Source: Paenibacillus sp. J2TS4 (GTDB lineage: Bacteria > Bacillota > Bacilli > Paenibacillales > NBRC-103111). From it: a DNA stretch of 64,000 nucleotides. Positions 1-7,556 of the stretch are shown here, in pieces; the stretch's first letter is position 1, and the number at the start of each line of letters is the position of its first letter. The stretch is taken from contig NZ_BOSH01000007.1 of NCBI RefSeq assembly GCF_018403245.1, positions 62,001 to 126,000 of the forward strand, in the 5' to 3' direction. A program made the position numbers and the translations under genes. The notes under the pieces are model-generated. The model saw only the letters and a list, made by a program, of their open reading frames with translations, was not told the DNA's origin and did no database searches.

Positions 1-254
1 ATCGGTATATCCTTGAGCCGTTCAACCTTTTGAAGCCTCCGGCAGGCTTCCAAGCCGTCGATCTCCGGCATCATCAGATCAAGCAAAATTAAATCGACGT
101 CGCAATCCATCGGTTCGTCGGAATCGATTTTTAAATAATCAAACAATTCATGTGCCGAGTTCACTTTAATACAGTCGGGGTAGCCTTCGTTCTTTAAAAT
201 TTTTTCGATGATAATCAGATTGACCGGATTATCGTCAACAACCAGAATACTCAT
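1..254 (-). CDS. Response regulator receiver domain, partial (C-terminal part outside window)
   Basis: The reverse strand from an ATG at 254 reads MSILVVDDNPVNLIIIEKIL and continues through a CheY-like receiver domain to the window edge. The acidic DD pair follows the first strand, and the phosphoacceptor Asp lies in DLILLDLMMPEIDGLEACRRL. The NPVN segment after the DD pair is typical of receivers in hybrid kinases or of stand-alone receivers coupled to them. Whatever follows the receiver (output domain, HD-GYP, or nothing) lies outside the window, so its job cannot be told. The family identification is secure; the specific function is not. Confidence 0.85.
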   Translation of the reverse strand, partial: MSILVVDDNPVNLIIIEKILKNEGYPDCIKVNSAHELFDYLKIDSDEPMDCDVDLILLDLMMPEIDGLEACRRLQKVERLKDIP

Positions 255-430
255 AAGGCGAGATACTCCTTTGTGTAAATACTTGTTATAGTCAAAAACC
301 ATATTATCGCAGAATCCTTATCCTAATGCTAAAGCGCTGTCGGCCTTCACAATAAGTGTAACCCAGGCCCGGAACCTATGTCCACGATGCATAAGTTCAT
401 AAAGTGAGCAAGAACCGCTCTCTGGTCATG

Positions 431-538
431 ATTGGCCTTATATTCCTGCCGTCCGAAAGTTCATGAAGCTTTGGAGGTCCTTCCTCTGGAGCAGAAGGAA
501 ACTTTCTTTAATGCCATTTAATAGGAAGGAGTTCTTCA
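431..538 (+). repeat. Dispersed intergenic repeat, copy A
   Basis: Two blocks here recur at 22692-22995. Block 1 reads TTGGCCTTATATTCCTGCC and its partner TTGGCTTTGTATTCCTACC. Block 2 begins TGAAGCTTTGGAGG (463 on) against TGAAGCTTCGGAGG (22907 on), and both run into CTTTCTTTA-TGCCA and a GGAAGGAG-like end. Copy A is about 190 bases shorter between the blocks. I see no gene in 255-690; this repeat is its only recognisable content. The alignment was made by eye. Confidence 0.55.
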
Positions 539-807
539 TCTGGAAAAGAAATTTATTATAGATCATTAAAAAAATCTAAGAAAGGAAAAGCTTCACTGTT
601 GCCTCCAATACCTAGCCGTGCAAGGGGACCGGTCTCATGGAGCAATGTAATTAACATTTGTGTATATGAATGATTCATAATCTGCGTAAAGGATACTCGC
701 GACTTGAGTCGTGAGAGGAATTTACGCCCTTCTCTTATTAGTCACACCCCTTTACTCCTCCTCTTTTGATTAGATAAGTGATCTTACACTTATTTCTGAA
801 TTTCTGC

Positions 808-836
808 TTCAAACAGGAACATATGTTTGATATAAT
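808..836 (+). promoter_or_regulatory. Promoter of tnpB with LexA-like box in the spacer
   Basis: A sigma-A-type promoter is visible: TTCAAA at 808-813, a 17-base spacer, and TATAAT at 831-836. The spacer contains GGAACATATGTTTG at 816-829, whose 12-base core matches the Bacillus LexA consensus GAACRNRYGTTY completely. A repressor bound there would cover the -35/-10 region. LexA control is inference from the sequence match. Confidence 0.55.
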
Positions 837-906
837 GGAGTGTGTAGGATTAGGGTGAGTAACTTACAGCCTAGCCGAATCTTAACGTGAAGCAAGGTGA
901 CTTGAC

Positions 907-2019
907 TTGAAAATCACTTTAACCGCCAAAGTGAAAATCTTACCCACTCCTGAACAAATCGAATGGTTACGACAGACCCTAGGGGCTTACCGTCTGGCAA
1001 GTGATCACCTGTCCAAGCTTGTATTTGAAGAGAAAATTCTCTCCAAGACGAAGCTGCATCAGTTGACGTATCGGGAGCTGCGTTCTACCTTTTCCTTACG
1101 ATCTCAAATGGCTCAATCGGTCATGCGAACGGTGATCGCTCGGTACAAGTCGTTAATCGGCAATCGCCACCTCTGGACATTCGTCCGGTTCAAGAAACCG
1201 GAGCTCGACCTCGTTTGGCGTCGAGATTACTCGTTTACGCAACGGATGTTTTCCATCAATACCGTGCATGGCCGCATCAAGGTGGCTTATGAATCGAAAG
1301 GCATGGAAACGTATTTCGATGGATCCTGGTCCTTCGGGACCGCCAAGTTAGTCCACAAGCGAGGGAAGTTCTTCTTACATCTCCCAATGACCAAAGAAGT
1401 GGAAGAAGTCTCGGATCCATCTTTGAATCAAGTAGTCGGATTAGATATGGGCATCAACTTTGTTGTGACCAGCTATGACTCCCAAGGTCAATGTACGTTC
1501 TTTCACGGTAGACCCATTAAGAATAAACGCTCGAAGTACAAGCATTTGCGAAAGCAATTGCAGCAACTAGGGACAGCCTCTGCTCGCCGTAAGTTAAAGC
1601 GGATCGGGGGACGAGAAAACCGCTGGATGACAGATATCAATCACCGGATATCCAAGGCACTCGTCCTCCGATATGGGGCCCATACGTTGTTTGTACTGGA
1701 AGACTTAACGGGTGTTCGAAACCGTACAGAGCGGGTTCGGGTCCAGGATCGTTATGAAACCGTTTCTTGGTCCTTCTATCAGCTGCGCCAGATGATCACG
1801 TACAAGGCCAACCTCCATGGAGCCAAAGTAATGGCGGTTGATCCCCGTTATACATCACAAGCCTGCCCCAAATGTGAGCATACAGAGAGAGCCAATCGGG
1901 ATAAGAAGAGGCACTGCTTCTGTTGTCAGAAGTGCGGGTATCGCTCGAATGATGATCGCATTGGCGCTATGAATCTTCAGCGCATTGGAATCCAGTACAT
2001 CGCTGAAGTGACTGCATAG
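907..2019 (+). CDS. tnpB: TnpB, RNA-guided nuclease of IS605 family
   Basis: The 370-residue protein has the TnpB/OrfB architecture. After an N-terminal helical region comes a RuvC-like domain with Asp180 (VVGLDMGI), Glu265 (FVLEDLTG) and Asp350 (SNDDRIGAMNL). A four-cysteine zinc finger (Cys320, Cys323, Cys340, Cys343) sits between the last two. All expected catalytic residues are present, so it is probably active. In studied TnpBs the protein uses an RNA from the element's right end to cut DNA next to a short target-adjacent motif, favouring element retention. The start is TTG at 907 with AAGGTGA six bases upstream. There is no tnpA partner. Confidence 0.93.
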   Translation: MKITLTAKVKILPTPEQIEWLRQTLGAYRLASDHLSKLVFEEKILSKTKLHQLTYRELRSTFSLRSQMAQSVMRTVIARYKSLIGNRHLWTFVRFKKPELDLVWRRDYSFTQRMFSINTVHGRIKVAYESKGMETYFDGSWSFGTAKLVHKRGKFFLHLPMTKEVEEVSDPSLNQVVGLDMGINFVVTSYDSQGQCTFFHGRPIKNKRSKYKHLRKQLQQLGTASARRKLKRIGGRENRWMTDINHRISKALVLRYGAHTLFVLEDLTGVRNRTERVRVQDRYETVSWSFYQLRQMITYKANLHGAKVMAVDPRYTSQACPKCEHTERANRDKKRHCFCCQKCGYRSNDDRIGAMNLQRIGIQYIAEVTA

Positions 2020-2140
2020 GTATACCTATGCAGTCGGGCAGCAGTCAACCTGCCTATGGTAACGCCACCCCAAGGAAGGAGGCTAACCGCCGCACTCACT
2101 TCCGGGCAGTTACAAGCTCGTGACTTGAGTCATGAGTTGT
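1960..2140 (+). ncRNA. Probable omega (right-end) RNA of tnpB
   Basis: In IS605 elements the guide RNA scaffold comes from the 3' end of tnpB and the right-end sequence, with the guide lying just past the element. Here 120 bases separate the tnpB stop from the terminal hairpin. They contain GC-rich segments able to pair (for example around 2036-2110). Position and homology of context support the call; the RNA ends and the fold are not determined. Confidence 0.45.
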
Positions 2141-2180
2141 TGACAATCCCAAATATTAAGGTTAGAAAGGTTCGATTTCT

Positions 2181-3143
2181 ATGAATGCCATTGATAAAAG
2201 AATTAGCGATCTCCATAACTATATATCCGTGCCCTATGCACCTTCCGATTTAGACGAATATTGGGAGCTCACCTTGAAGCAGATCGGCAGCCAGCCGCTA
2301 AATGCGCGGCAAGTCCGAATGGATTCACCCTATATGCTCCATGCTGAAGTATATAAAGTCATCTATCACGGATTCGACGAAACGCCCATCCACGGCTGGT
2401 ACCTGCTCCCTCCGTTTCGCAACGACTCTCCCGTCCCGTGCGTAGTCTGGTTTCACGGCTACCATGGCAGCAAAGGAGTGCCTGAGGACTATGCTCTCTG
2501 GCTGATGATGGGCTTAGCCGTCTTCGCGGTAGATGTCCGCGGTCAAGGCGGAGAGACCGGCAATACCCTCCCGAGTGAAACGGGGATGACCAGCGGCTGG
2601 ATCAGCCAAGGAATTCTCGACAAGGACCGCAGCTACTATAAGGCCATCACCGTCGACAGCTTAAGAGCGATCGATTGGGTGTACGGGCAGCCGGAAATTG
2701 ACCGTTCCAGAATTGCCGTGGCCGGTGCAAGTCAAGGAGGCGGGTTGGCATTAATTACTTCCGCATTAAGCGATAAAGTATCGCTGTGCGCGGCAAGTGT
2801 TCCTAATATGTGCCATATGGATTACGGGATTATGCATTCCACCGGATCTCTGTCGGAATTAGCCTCGTTCGCCGACCTGTTCCCGGACAAGCTGGAATCT
2901 ATATTAACGACATTAAGTTATTTTGACATTGTCCATTTAGCCGAACGAATCAAGCAGCCCGTCCTGATGAGTGTCGGACTGAAGGACACGATTTGCCCCC
3001 CGGAGACGATTTTCGCCGCCTATAATCGGCTTCGGTCCGCGGATAAGCACATCGAGGCCTACCCGTTCGGAGGACACAACGTCAACCGCCACAACAGCGA
3101 ACTCGTGAGGCGGTTTATCCATAAGCATTTGGGTCATGGTTAA
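2181..3143 (+). CDS. CE7-type esterase (acetyl xylan esterase / cephalosporin-C deacetylase family)
   Basis: This 320-residue alpha/beta hydrolase has the length and motifs of CE7 esterases, which remove acetyl groups from xylo-oligosaccharides and related compounds. Visible are the RGQGG motif (residues 120-124), the nucleophile elbow GASQGG with Ser184, Asp269 in GLKDTICPP and His299 in FGGHN. CE7 members usually show HE after the histidine; this one has HN. No signal peptide is seen, so it is cytoplasmic, as is usual for the family. AGAAAGG precedes the ATG. The IS605-type element ends about 40 bases upstream, so expression may depend on the element or be lost. The true substrate is unknown. 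Confidence 0.85.
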   Translation: MNAIDKRISDLHNYISVPYAPSDLDEYWELTLKQIGSQPLNARQVRMDSPYMLHAEVYKVIYHGFDETPIHGWYLLPPFRNDSPVPCVVWFHGYHGSKGVPEDYALWLMMGLAVFAVDVRGQGGETGNTLPSETGMTSGWISQGILDKDRSYYKAITVDSLRAIDWVYGQPEIDRSRIAVAGASQGGGLALITSALSDKVSLCAASVPNMCHMDYGIMHSTGSLSELASFADLFPDKLESILTTLSYFDIVHLAERIKQPVLMSVGLKDTICPPETIFAAYNRLRSADKHIEAYPFGGHNVNRHNSELVRRFIHKHLGHG

Positions 3144-3274
3144 ATGAAGATGTCATGGCCTTAGGCCAACCTTCTATTCGGGGCAGGAGCCCTGCCCGTC
3201 TTTGTTGATTACCCATCCAACCGTTTCATGAAACGGCAGAAGGTTAAATAATTCAGATGATTTACCTTGCTATA

Positions 3275-3304
3275 TTGTCAAAGAAACCGGTTATACTATA
3301 TAAT
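3275..3304 (+). promoter_or_regulatory. Promoter of the serS T-box leader
   Basis: TTGTCA at 3275-3280 and TATAAT at 3299-3304 are separated by 18 bases. This places the transcript start near 3311, just before the T-box leader. Confidence 0.6.
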
Positions 3305-3310
3305 AGAACA

Positions 3311-3650
3311 AATTCAAGATCGGAATCATGCCAATGAAGAGCATCCAACTCGGAGGCGTTTATGACCGGAGCGACAAGATCTATGAGCGTCGGACAGTGC
3401 TTCATGTGAGAGCCAAGCCGTTAAGGCAAGGCCACTCGCTTGAAGATTCCAGGCTTCATCTGCTGTAACTTAATCGCAGAAGCCCAATCAACTAGCCGCA
3501 CGAAGCCATGTCTTTGTCCTCTCTAAGTAAACCGGGTCCCACGCCGTTACCGCGGAACCAAGATGGATCGGCCGTCCCTGGACGCCGGTCAAGTTGGGTG
3601 GCACCGCGAGCAGCGCTCCTCGTCCCAAAGATGAGGGCGCTTTTTGTTTT
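3311..3650 (+). promoter_or_regulatory. T-box riboswitch (tRNA-Ser sensing) with terminator
   Basis: The leader ends with the canonical T-box AAGTTGGGTGGCACCGCG at 3591-3608. The TGGC within it complements a GCCA tRNA 3' end, as expected for serine tRNA with discriminator G. Immediately after it is an intrinsic terminator: AGCGCTCCTCGTC (3611-3624) pairs with GATGAGGGCGCT (about 3630-3641), followed by TTTTTGTTTTTTTT. Uncharged tRNA-Ser would stabilise the antiterminator and allow serS transcription. The specifier codon in stem I was not resolved by eye. Confidence 0.92.
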
Positions 3651-3671
3651 TTTTCAAAAGGAGAGATCATT

Positions 3672-4961
3672 ATGTTGGACATTCGTTACATCAGAGACAA
3701 CGCTGCCCAGCTTCAGCAAGTCGCAGACCAGAAAGGGATCCATCTTTCCTTGGACGATTTGTTGGACGTAGACCGCCATAGGCTGCAAAAGCTGCTGGAA
3801 CTCGAAAATAACAGGAAAGACAGAAATGAACGCTCCCAACAAATCGCCGCCTGCATGAGAACGGGCGATCAGGCCAAGGCGGAGCGGCTGAAAGAGGAAG
3901 TCAGACAGATCAATCTCGAGTTAAAACAACTGGAAGCCGTCTGGTCGGAGCTTGACCAGCGGTATCAATCGCTCCTGATGCTCGTCCCGAATCCGGTATC
4001 GCCCGATACGCCGAGCGGCCTGTCCGATGCGGACAACGTGGAGCTGAGGAGAGTGGGAAGCCCTCCTGCTTTTGATTTTGAAATAAAGGACCATGTCGTG
4101 CTTGGAGAAGAGTTAGATTTATTCGACTTGCCCAGAGGGGTTAAAGTGGCGGGAACCCGCAATTATTTTCTCAAAGGGGCGGGGCTTCTGCTGCATAGGG
4201 CCGTTCAACAGCTTGCTATTGATTTGCTGATGGAGCGCGGCTTCACGGTTATGGACGTGCCGCTTATCGTCCGGGAAGAGACGATGCGGAATACGGGATT
4301 TTTTCCGCTCGGTCAGGATCAGACCTACGAAATCCCATCGGAGGGCAAATGGCTGGTCGGCACCTCGGAGGTCCCTCTCATTTCGTATTACAGCGATGAG
4401 ATTATCGATATGACGGAGCCGGTTCGGCTTGCCGGAGTCTCGGTCTGCTTCCGCAAGGAGGCGGGCTCTGCAGGCAGAGATGTCAGAGGGCTGTACCGCG
4501 TTCATCAATTCGCCAAGGTGGAGCAGGTCATTCTATGCCGGAACGATCCGGAGCTTTCGGAACAACTGTTAGAGGAGCTGACGAAGAATGCGGAGGATTT
4601 ATTGAATCTGCTGGAAATTCCTTACCGGGTCGTGGCCGTATGCACCGGGGATATGAGCCAAAAAAATTACAAGCAGTACGATATTGAATCGTGGATGCCG
4701 AGCCGTGACAGCTATGGGGAAACTCACTCGTCCTCGAGCCTGCTCGACTTCCAAGCGCGGCGCTCGAATATTCGGTATCGCGACGATGATGGGAAGACGC
4801 GCTACTGCCATACTTTAAACAATACGGCGGTTGCCTCGCCGCGCATTCTCATCCCGCTATTGGAAAATCATCAAAGAGCGGACGGCAGCGTCTACCTTCC
4901 CATGGCTCTCCGCAAATATATGAACGGACTCAGCGAGCTGCGGCCGAACATGACAACATAG
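3672..4961 (+). CDS. serS: Seryl-tRNA synthetase (divergent active-site motifs)
   Basis: This 429-residue protein charges tRNA-Ser. An N-terminal coiled-coil tRNA-binding arm (about 30-100) is followed by the class II catalytic domain. TSEVPL (231-236) and motif 2, FRKEAGSAGRDVRGLYRVHQ (260-279), are intact. Motif 3 reads TLNNTAVASPRILIP (381-395) in place of the common LNGSGLAVGR, though Arg391 is kept. GETHSSSSLLDFQARR replaces the common EVSSCSN-DFQARR. This suggests a second SerRS type rather than the housekeeping one. I chose ATG 3672, preceded by AAAGGAGAG; an upstream in-frame extension would run into the T-box terminator. The T-box points to induction by serine or tRNA-Ser starvation. 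Confidence 0.95.
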   Translation: MLDIRYIRDNAAQLQQVADQKGIHLSLDDLLDVDRHRLQKLLELENNRKDRNERSQQIAACMRTGDQAKAERLKEEVRQINLELKQLEAVWSELDQRYQSLLMLVPNPVSPDTPSGLSDADNVELRRVGSPPAFDFEIKDHVVLGEELDLFDLPRGVKVAGTRNYFLKGAGLLLHRAVQQLAIDLLMERGFTVMDVPLIVREETMRNTGFFPLGQDQTYEIPSEGKWLVGTSEVPLISYYSDEIIDMTEPVRLAGVSVCFRKEAGSAGRDVRGLYRVHQFAKVEQVILCRNDPELSEQLLEELTKNAEDLLNLLEIPYRVVAVCTGDMSQKNYKQYDIESWMPSRDSYGETHSSSSLLDFQARRSNIRYRDDDGKTRYCHTLNNTAVASPRILIPLLENHQRADGSVYLPMALRKYMNGLSELRPNMTT

Positions 4962-5046
4962 AAAATGTGACCATCGCATGCTCAAATAAACTTCCAAGGG
5001 AAATCTGCAGTTAAGCGGCCAACTTATCAAAACTTTTTGCAAAGAT

Positions 5047-5073
5047 AGAGTGCTATTAAGCACTCTTCTTTGT
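5047..5073 (+). terminator. Intrinsic terminator after serS
   Basis: AGAGTGCT ATTA AGCACTCT forms a perfect 8-bp hairpin (5047-5066) followed by TCTTTGTTT. Nothing else is recognisable between the serS stop and 5280. Confidence 0.7.
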
Positions 5074-5280
5074 TTATATGTATATAACGAAAGGGACATA
5101 CACTTAATTATCTATGACGTCAGACAGTTACGGCTAACGATGTCGCGGAAGCCGGGTTTGATTTTGAATTATTGTTACCCGGTAGGTTAGTTTGAAAACA
5201 AATCGAGGATGTCCAGATTACTACTTACAGTAATGATCTTTTCCTTATATTCACAATTTGCAATAAAACGGGGAAGCTTT

Positions 5281-5475
5281 TTAATTCCACTCTAAAAGGT
5301 TCTTGACACCTTCAAGAGTCTCCCGCTTTTTACTTGTGACAACTCCTGAAATACGTTCTTCATATCTCTTCCATATTCTTGTTTCTTGAACAGACAAGGG
5401 AGGCATAAGAACAATAGTAAGGATTGCTTTTTTAAATATATGTATGGATGATATCTCGTACTTCTTCAATAACAT
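5281..5475 (-). CDS. Possible small protein or gene remnant after mazF
   Basis: A 64-codon frame overlaps the end of mazF and runs on downstream. The part after the mazF stop, MPPLSVQETRIWKRYEER and the residues after it, has a natural-looking helical, charged composition, while the first 25 residues are simply mazF read in another frame. No ribosome site is seen before either methionine. It may be a remnant of a third gene or chance. I do not recognise a family. Confidence 0.25.
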   Translation of the reverse strand: MLLKKYEISSIHIFKKAILTIVLMPPLSVQETRIWKRYEERISGVVTSKKRETLEGVKNLLEWN

Positions 5476-5782
5476 TAGATGGAGCGATAGCTTTAAACTT
5501 CATTCGCCGGGCACGCCAATCTAAACTTTTTACTTGATCTGCAAGAACACATCCTGTTACCTTTAAATGGTCCGGCAGCGGTACTTCAAATGGGTATCCT
5601 TTTTGTTGATCGGTAATCGGACAAACGACGGCAAATCCTGTTACCACGTTGAACTCATATGGCGATACTACTATCGCCGGTCGTTCACCCGCTTGTTCGT
5701 GGCCAGATTGTGGATTGAAATTGATATAGACCAGATCACCACGTTCCGGAAACGGACGTTCCTTTATGTCTGCTGCTACCAA
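5432..5782 (-). CDS. mazF: MazF/PemK-type mRNA interferase toxin
   Basis: The 116-residue protein matches the MazF/PemK fold over its full length. It has GDLVYINFNPQSGHEQAGERPAIVVSP at the N-terminal half, then KGYPFEVPLP and LADQVKSLDWRARR. These are characteristic of the E. coli MazF/PemK branch and differ from Bacillus EndoA. MazF toxins cleave single-stranded mRNA at short sequence motifs and are neutralised by a co-encoded MazE. The start codon overlaps the end of the mazE frame by seven bases, indicating translational coupling. No key residue appears lost. The cleavage specificity cannot be read from sequence. Confidence 0.93.
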   Translation of the reverse strand: MVAADIKERPFPERGDLVYINFNPQSGHEQAGERPAIVVSPYEFNVVTGFAVVCPITDQQKGYPFEVPLPDHLKVTGCVLADQVKSLDWRARRMKFKAIAPSNVIEEVRDIIHTYI

Positions 5783-6039
5783 ATTTCATTCCCCTCCGGT
5801 TTTCCATAATTAATTTCCTGATGTCTGTTTTCTGGCGTTACTCGTGATAGAAGGTCTTTTAACTCTGGCTTCTTACGAATGGGCCGTATGATCATCTCCG
5901 TATTCCTTAAAAGCAGCTCCACTTCTGAACCTACGTTAATATTCAATTGTTCTGCGAACGATCCTGGTATTCGGATACCAAGACTATTTCCCCATTTTTG
6001 AATTTTCACGATTATCACCTTCTTATCATTTGATTTCAT
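5776..6039 (-). CDS. mazE: MazE-type antitoxin (AbrB/SpoVT fold)
   Basis: From ATG 6039 the frame gives an 87-residue protein. It starts with a basic segment and IVKIQKWGNSLGIRIPGSFAEQL, the swapped-hairpin AbrB/MazE DNA-binding domain (about 8-52), and continues with NVGSEVELLLRNTEMIIRP. The acidic, less ordered C-terminus (about 55-87) would wrap around MazF. A longer frame exists upstream, but the MazE homology begins at this ATG, and the palindromic operator lies just upstream at 6055-6087. The MazE-MazF complex probably represses the operon through that palindrome. Confidence 0.92.
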   Translation of the reverse strand: MKSNDKKVIIVKIQKWGNSLGIRIPGSFAEQLNINVGSEVELLLRNTEMIIRPIRKKPELKDLLSRVTPENRHQEINYGKPEGNEIW

Positions 6040-6054
6040 TATACCACCGTCCAT

Positions 6055-6087
6055 CTTTCTCGTATATACATAGTATATACGAGAAAG
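6055..6087. promoter_or_regulatory. 33-bp perfect palindrome, probable mazEF operator
   Basis: Two 15-base arms, CTTTCTCGTATATAC and its exact complement, are separated by ATA. The palindrome lies 16-48 bases upstream of the mazE start, between divergent mazE and nos. Toxin-antitoxin operons are usually autorepressed through such sites; that role is inferred. Confidence 0.75.
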
Positions 6088-6265
6088 AACGAAATATCCC
6101 ACGAAATAGGATAAAACCACCTGTCGGAGCCCTGAACTTAATCCTCCCTTTGTTACAGTTTTGTGCCAGACATTGACTTGCCCGCGCTTATCCGATAGCC
6201 TATGAGAAAATGTGGGTGCGGCAAGACACGCCGGCACGAAATTTGCGATGGAGGCAGACGCTACC

Positions 6266-7378
6266 ATGGATAGCCAGGCAGTACATCAAATGGAAGACCA
6301 GTTAAAGCAGGAAGCCGAGCAGTTCATCCGCCAATGCTACCGCGAGTTGGGCAAAACCATGGAAGATACGGAGCTGAGGATTCAGCAGGTTCAGAATGAA
6401 ATTAACCGGGACGGATCGTATGAGCATACTTATGAAGAGCTTGTGCATGGGGCCAAAATGGCTTGGCGCCACTCCAATCGCTGCATCGGCCGATTGTTCT
6501 GGAACCGGCTGCAGGTGTTCGATGCCCGTAATTTAACTTCTGAAGATGCCATTTATCAGGCACTTCTGCGTCATATCGAATTTGCTACCCATGGCGGAGA
6601 AATCCGCTCGGCCATTACTATATTTAAGCAAACCGTTCGCAATCAGGAGCCGGTTCGCCTATGGAACCACCAGTTGCTTCGTTATGCGGGCTATGAAGCT
6701 CCGGACGGCGGTGTGATCGGCGACCCCTCATCGGTCGATTTTACCAGGATCTGTACTTCGTTAGGCTGGAGAGGAGAAGGGACCCCGTTCGACTTGCTGC
6801 CTCTGGTCATTCAATGTCACGACAGGAAGCCACGTCTCTTCGAGCTTCCGGGAGAGATCGTCAAGGAGGTTCCGATCCATCATCCGGAGCTCGATCTGTT
6901 TTCAGGCATGGAAGTCAAATGGTACGCAGTCCCGATTATTTCCGATATGAGACTGGAAATCGGCGGCATTTCCTATGCGGCTGCTCCTTTTAACGGCTGG
7001 TACATGGGAACGGAGATCGGAGCACGCAACTTGGCCGACAAGTCCCGCTATAACCTGCTGCCTCGCGTGGCCGAAGCCATGGGGCTGGATACCTCCTCGA
7101 GCGGATCATTATGGAAGGATCGGGCGCTGGTCGAGTTGAACGTAGCTGTGCTGCATTCTTTCCGAACGAGCAAGGTCAGCATTGTCGATCATCATACGGC
7201 TGCCCAACAATTCGGAGTCTTTCAGAAGATCGAGGAAAGGGAAGGACGCTGCGTTACGGGAAGATGGTCCTGGCTCATTCCGCCGCTTTCTCCGGCAACG
7301 ACGGATATTTTTCACAGTACCTACGAGGATCGGGTCGACTCCCCTAACTATTATTATCAGCCGAAGCCTTACGAGTGA
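6266..7378 (+). CDS. nos: Bacterial nitric oxide synthase oxygenase
   Basis: The 370-residue protein matches the oxygenase-only NOS of Bacillus end to end. It converts L-arginine to citrulline and NO using heme and tetrahydrofolate or biopterin, with electrons from general cellular reductases. The heme-ligand cysteine lies in AWRHSNRCIGRLFWNRL (Cys73). The substrate region PFNGWYMGTEIGARNLAD and the C-terminal SIVDHHTAAQQF and WSWLIPPLSPATTDIFH are conserved. It ends YYYQPKPYE like its relatives. I chose ATG 6266 because GGAGG lies 11 bases upstream; ATG 6248 is possible. In Bacillus, NO protects against oxidative stress and some antibiotics. It stands alone, divergent from mazEF. Confidence 0.96.
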   Translation: MDSQAVHQMEDQLKQEAEQFIRQCYRELGKTMEDTELRIQQVQNEINRDGSYEHTYEELVHGAKMAWRHSNRCIGRLFWNRLQVFDARNLTSEDAIYQALLRHIEFATHGGEIRSAITIFKQTVRNQEPVRLWNHQLLRYAGYEAPDGGVIGDPSSVDFTRICTSLGWRGEGTPFDLLPLVIQCHDRKPRLFELPGEIVKEVPIHHPELDLFSGMEVKWYAVPIISDMRLEIGGISYAAAPFNGWYMGTEIGARNLADKSRYNLLPRVAEAMGLDTSSSGSLWKDRALVELNVAVLHSFRTSKVSIVDHHTAAQQFGVFQKIEEREGRCVTGRWSWLIPPLSPATTDIFHSTYEDRVDSPNYYYQPKPYE

Positions 7379-7556
7379 AGAAGTGGTCTATGTCTACCAG
7401 CAGGCTCTGGCACACAGACCTCTTGCCGAAATTCTGGACGAATTAAAGCTCAGCGTTTAACGTTTAACGCTTAACGGCTTTATTTCTGCTACGCTACCCG
7501 CCTGCCCTTTTTTGGGGCCACAACGGGCCCCTCTCCTGTCCCGGCTGCTCTATTCG

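Larger units (their letters stand above)
690..2145 (+). mobile_element. IS200/IS605-type element carrying tnpB only (IS1341-like)
   Basis: Similar imperfect palindromes flank the tnpB gene: CTCGCGACTTGAGTCGTGAG at 696-715 and CTCGTGACTTGAGTCATGAG at 2117-2136. Each folds into an 8-bp stem with a TTGA loop and one G-T pair. Subterminal hairpins of this kind are the ends recognised by the TnpA of IS605 elements. No tnpA is present, so mobility would need a TnpA in trans. Exact cleavage points were not determined and the boundaries are approximate. The element sits about 40 bases upstream of the esterase start and has probably displaced that gene's original promoter. Confidence 0.85.

Noticed and set aside
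690..906. A tnpA gene in the IS605-type element
   Set aside because: Only about 200 bases lie between the left hairpin and tnpB, with no Y1 transposase sequence on either strand.
3594..3671. Upstream extension of serS by 26 codons
   Set aside because: It would run through the T-box and terminator; ATG 3672 has a good ribosome site and matches SerRS N-termini.
7182..7460. Frame overlapping the end of nos and ending SEEVVYVYQQALAHRPLAEI...
   Set aside because: Most of it is nos in another frame. The last 28 residues look somewhat natural but have no usable start or ribosome site.
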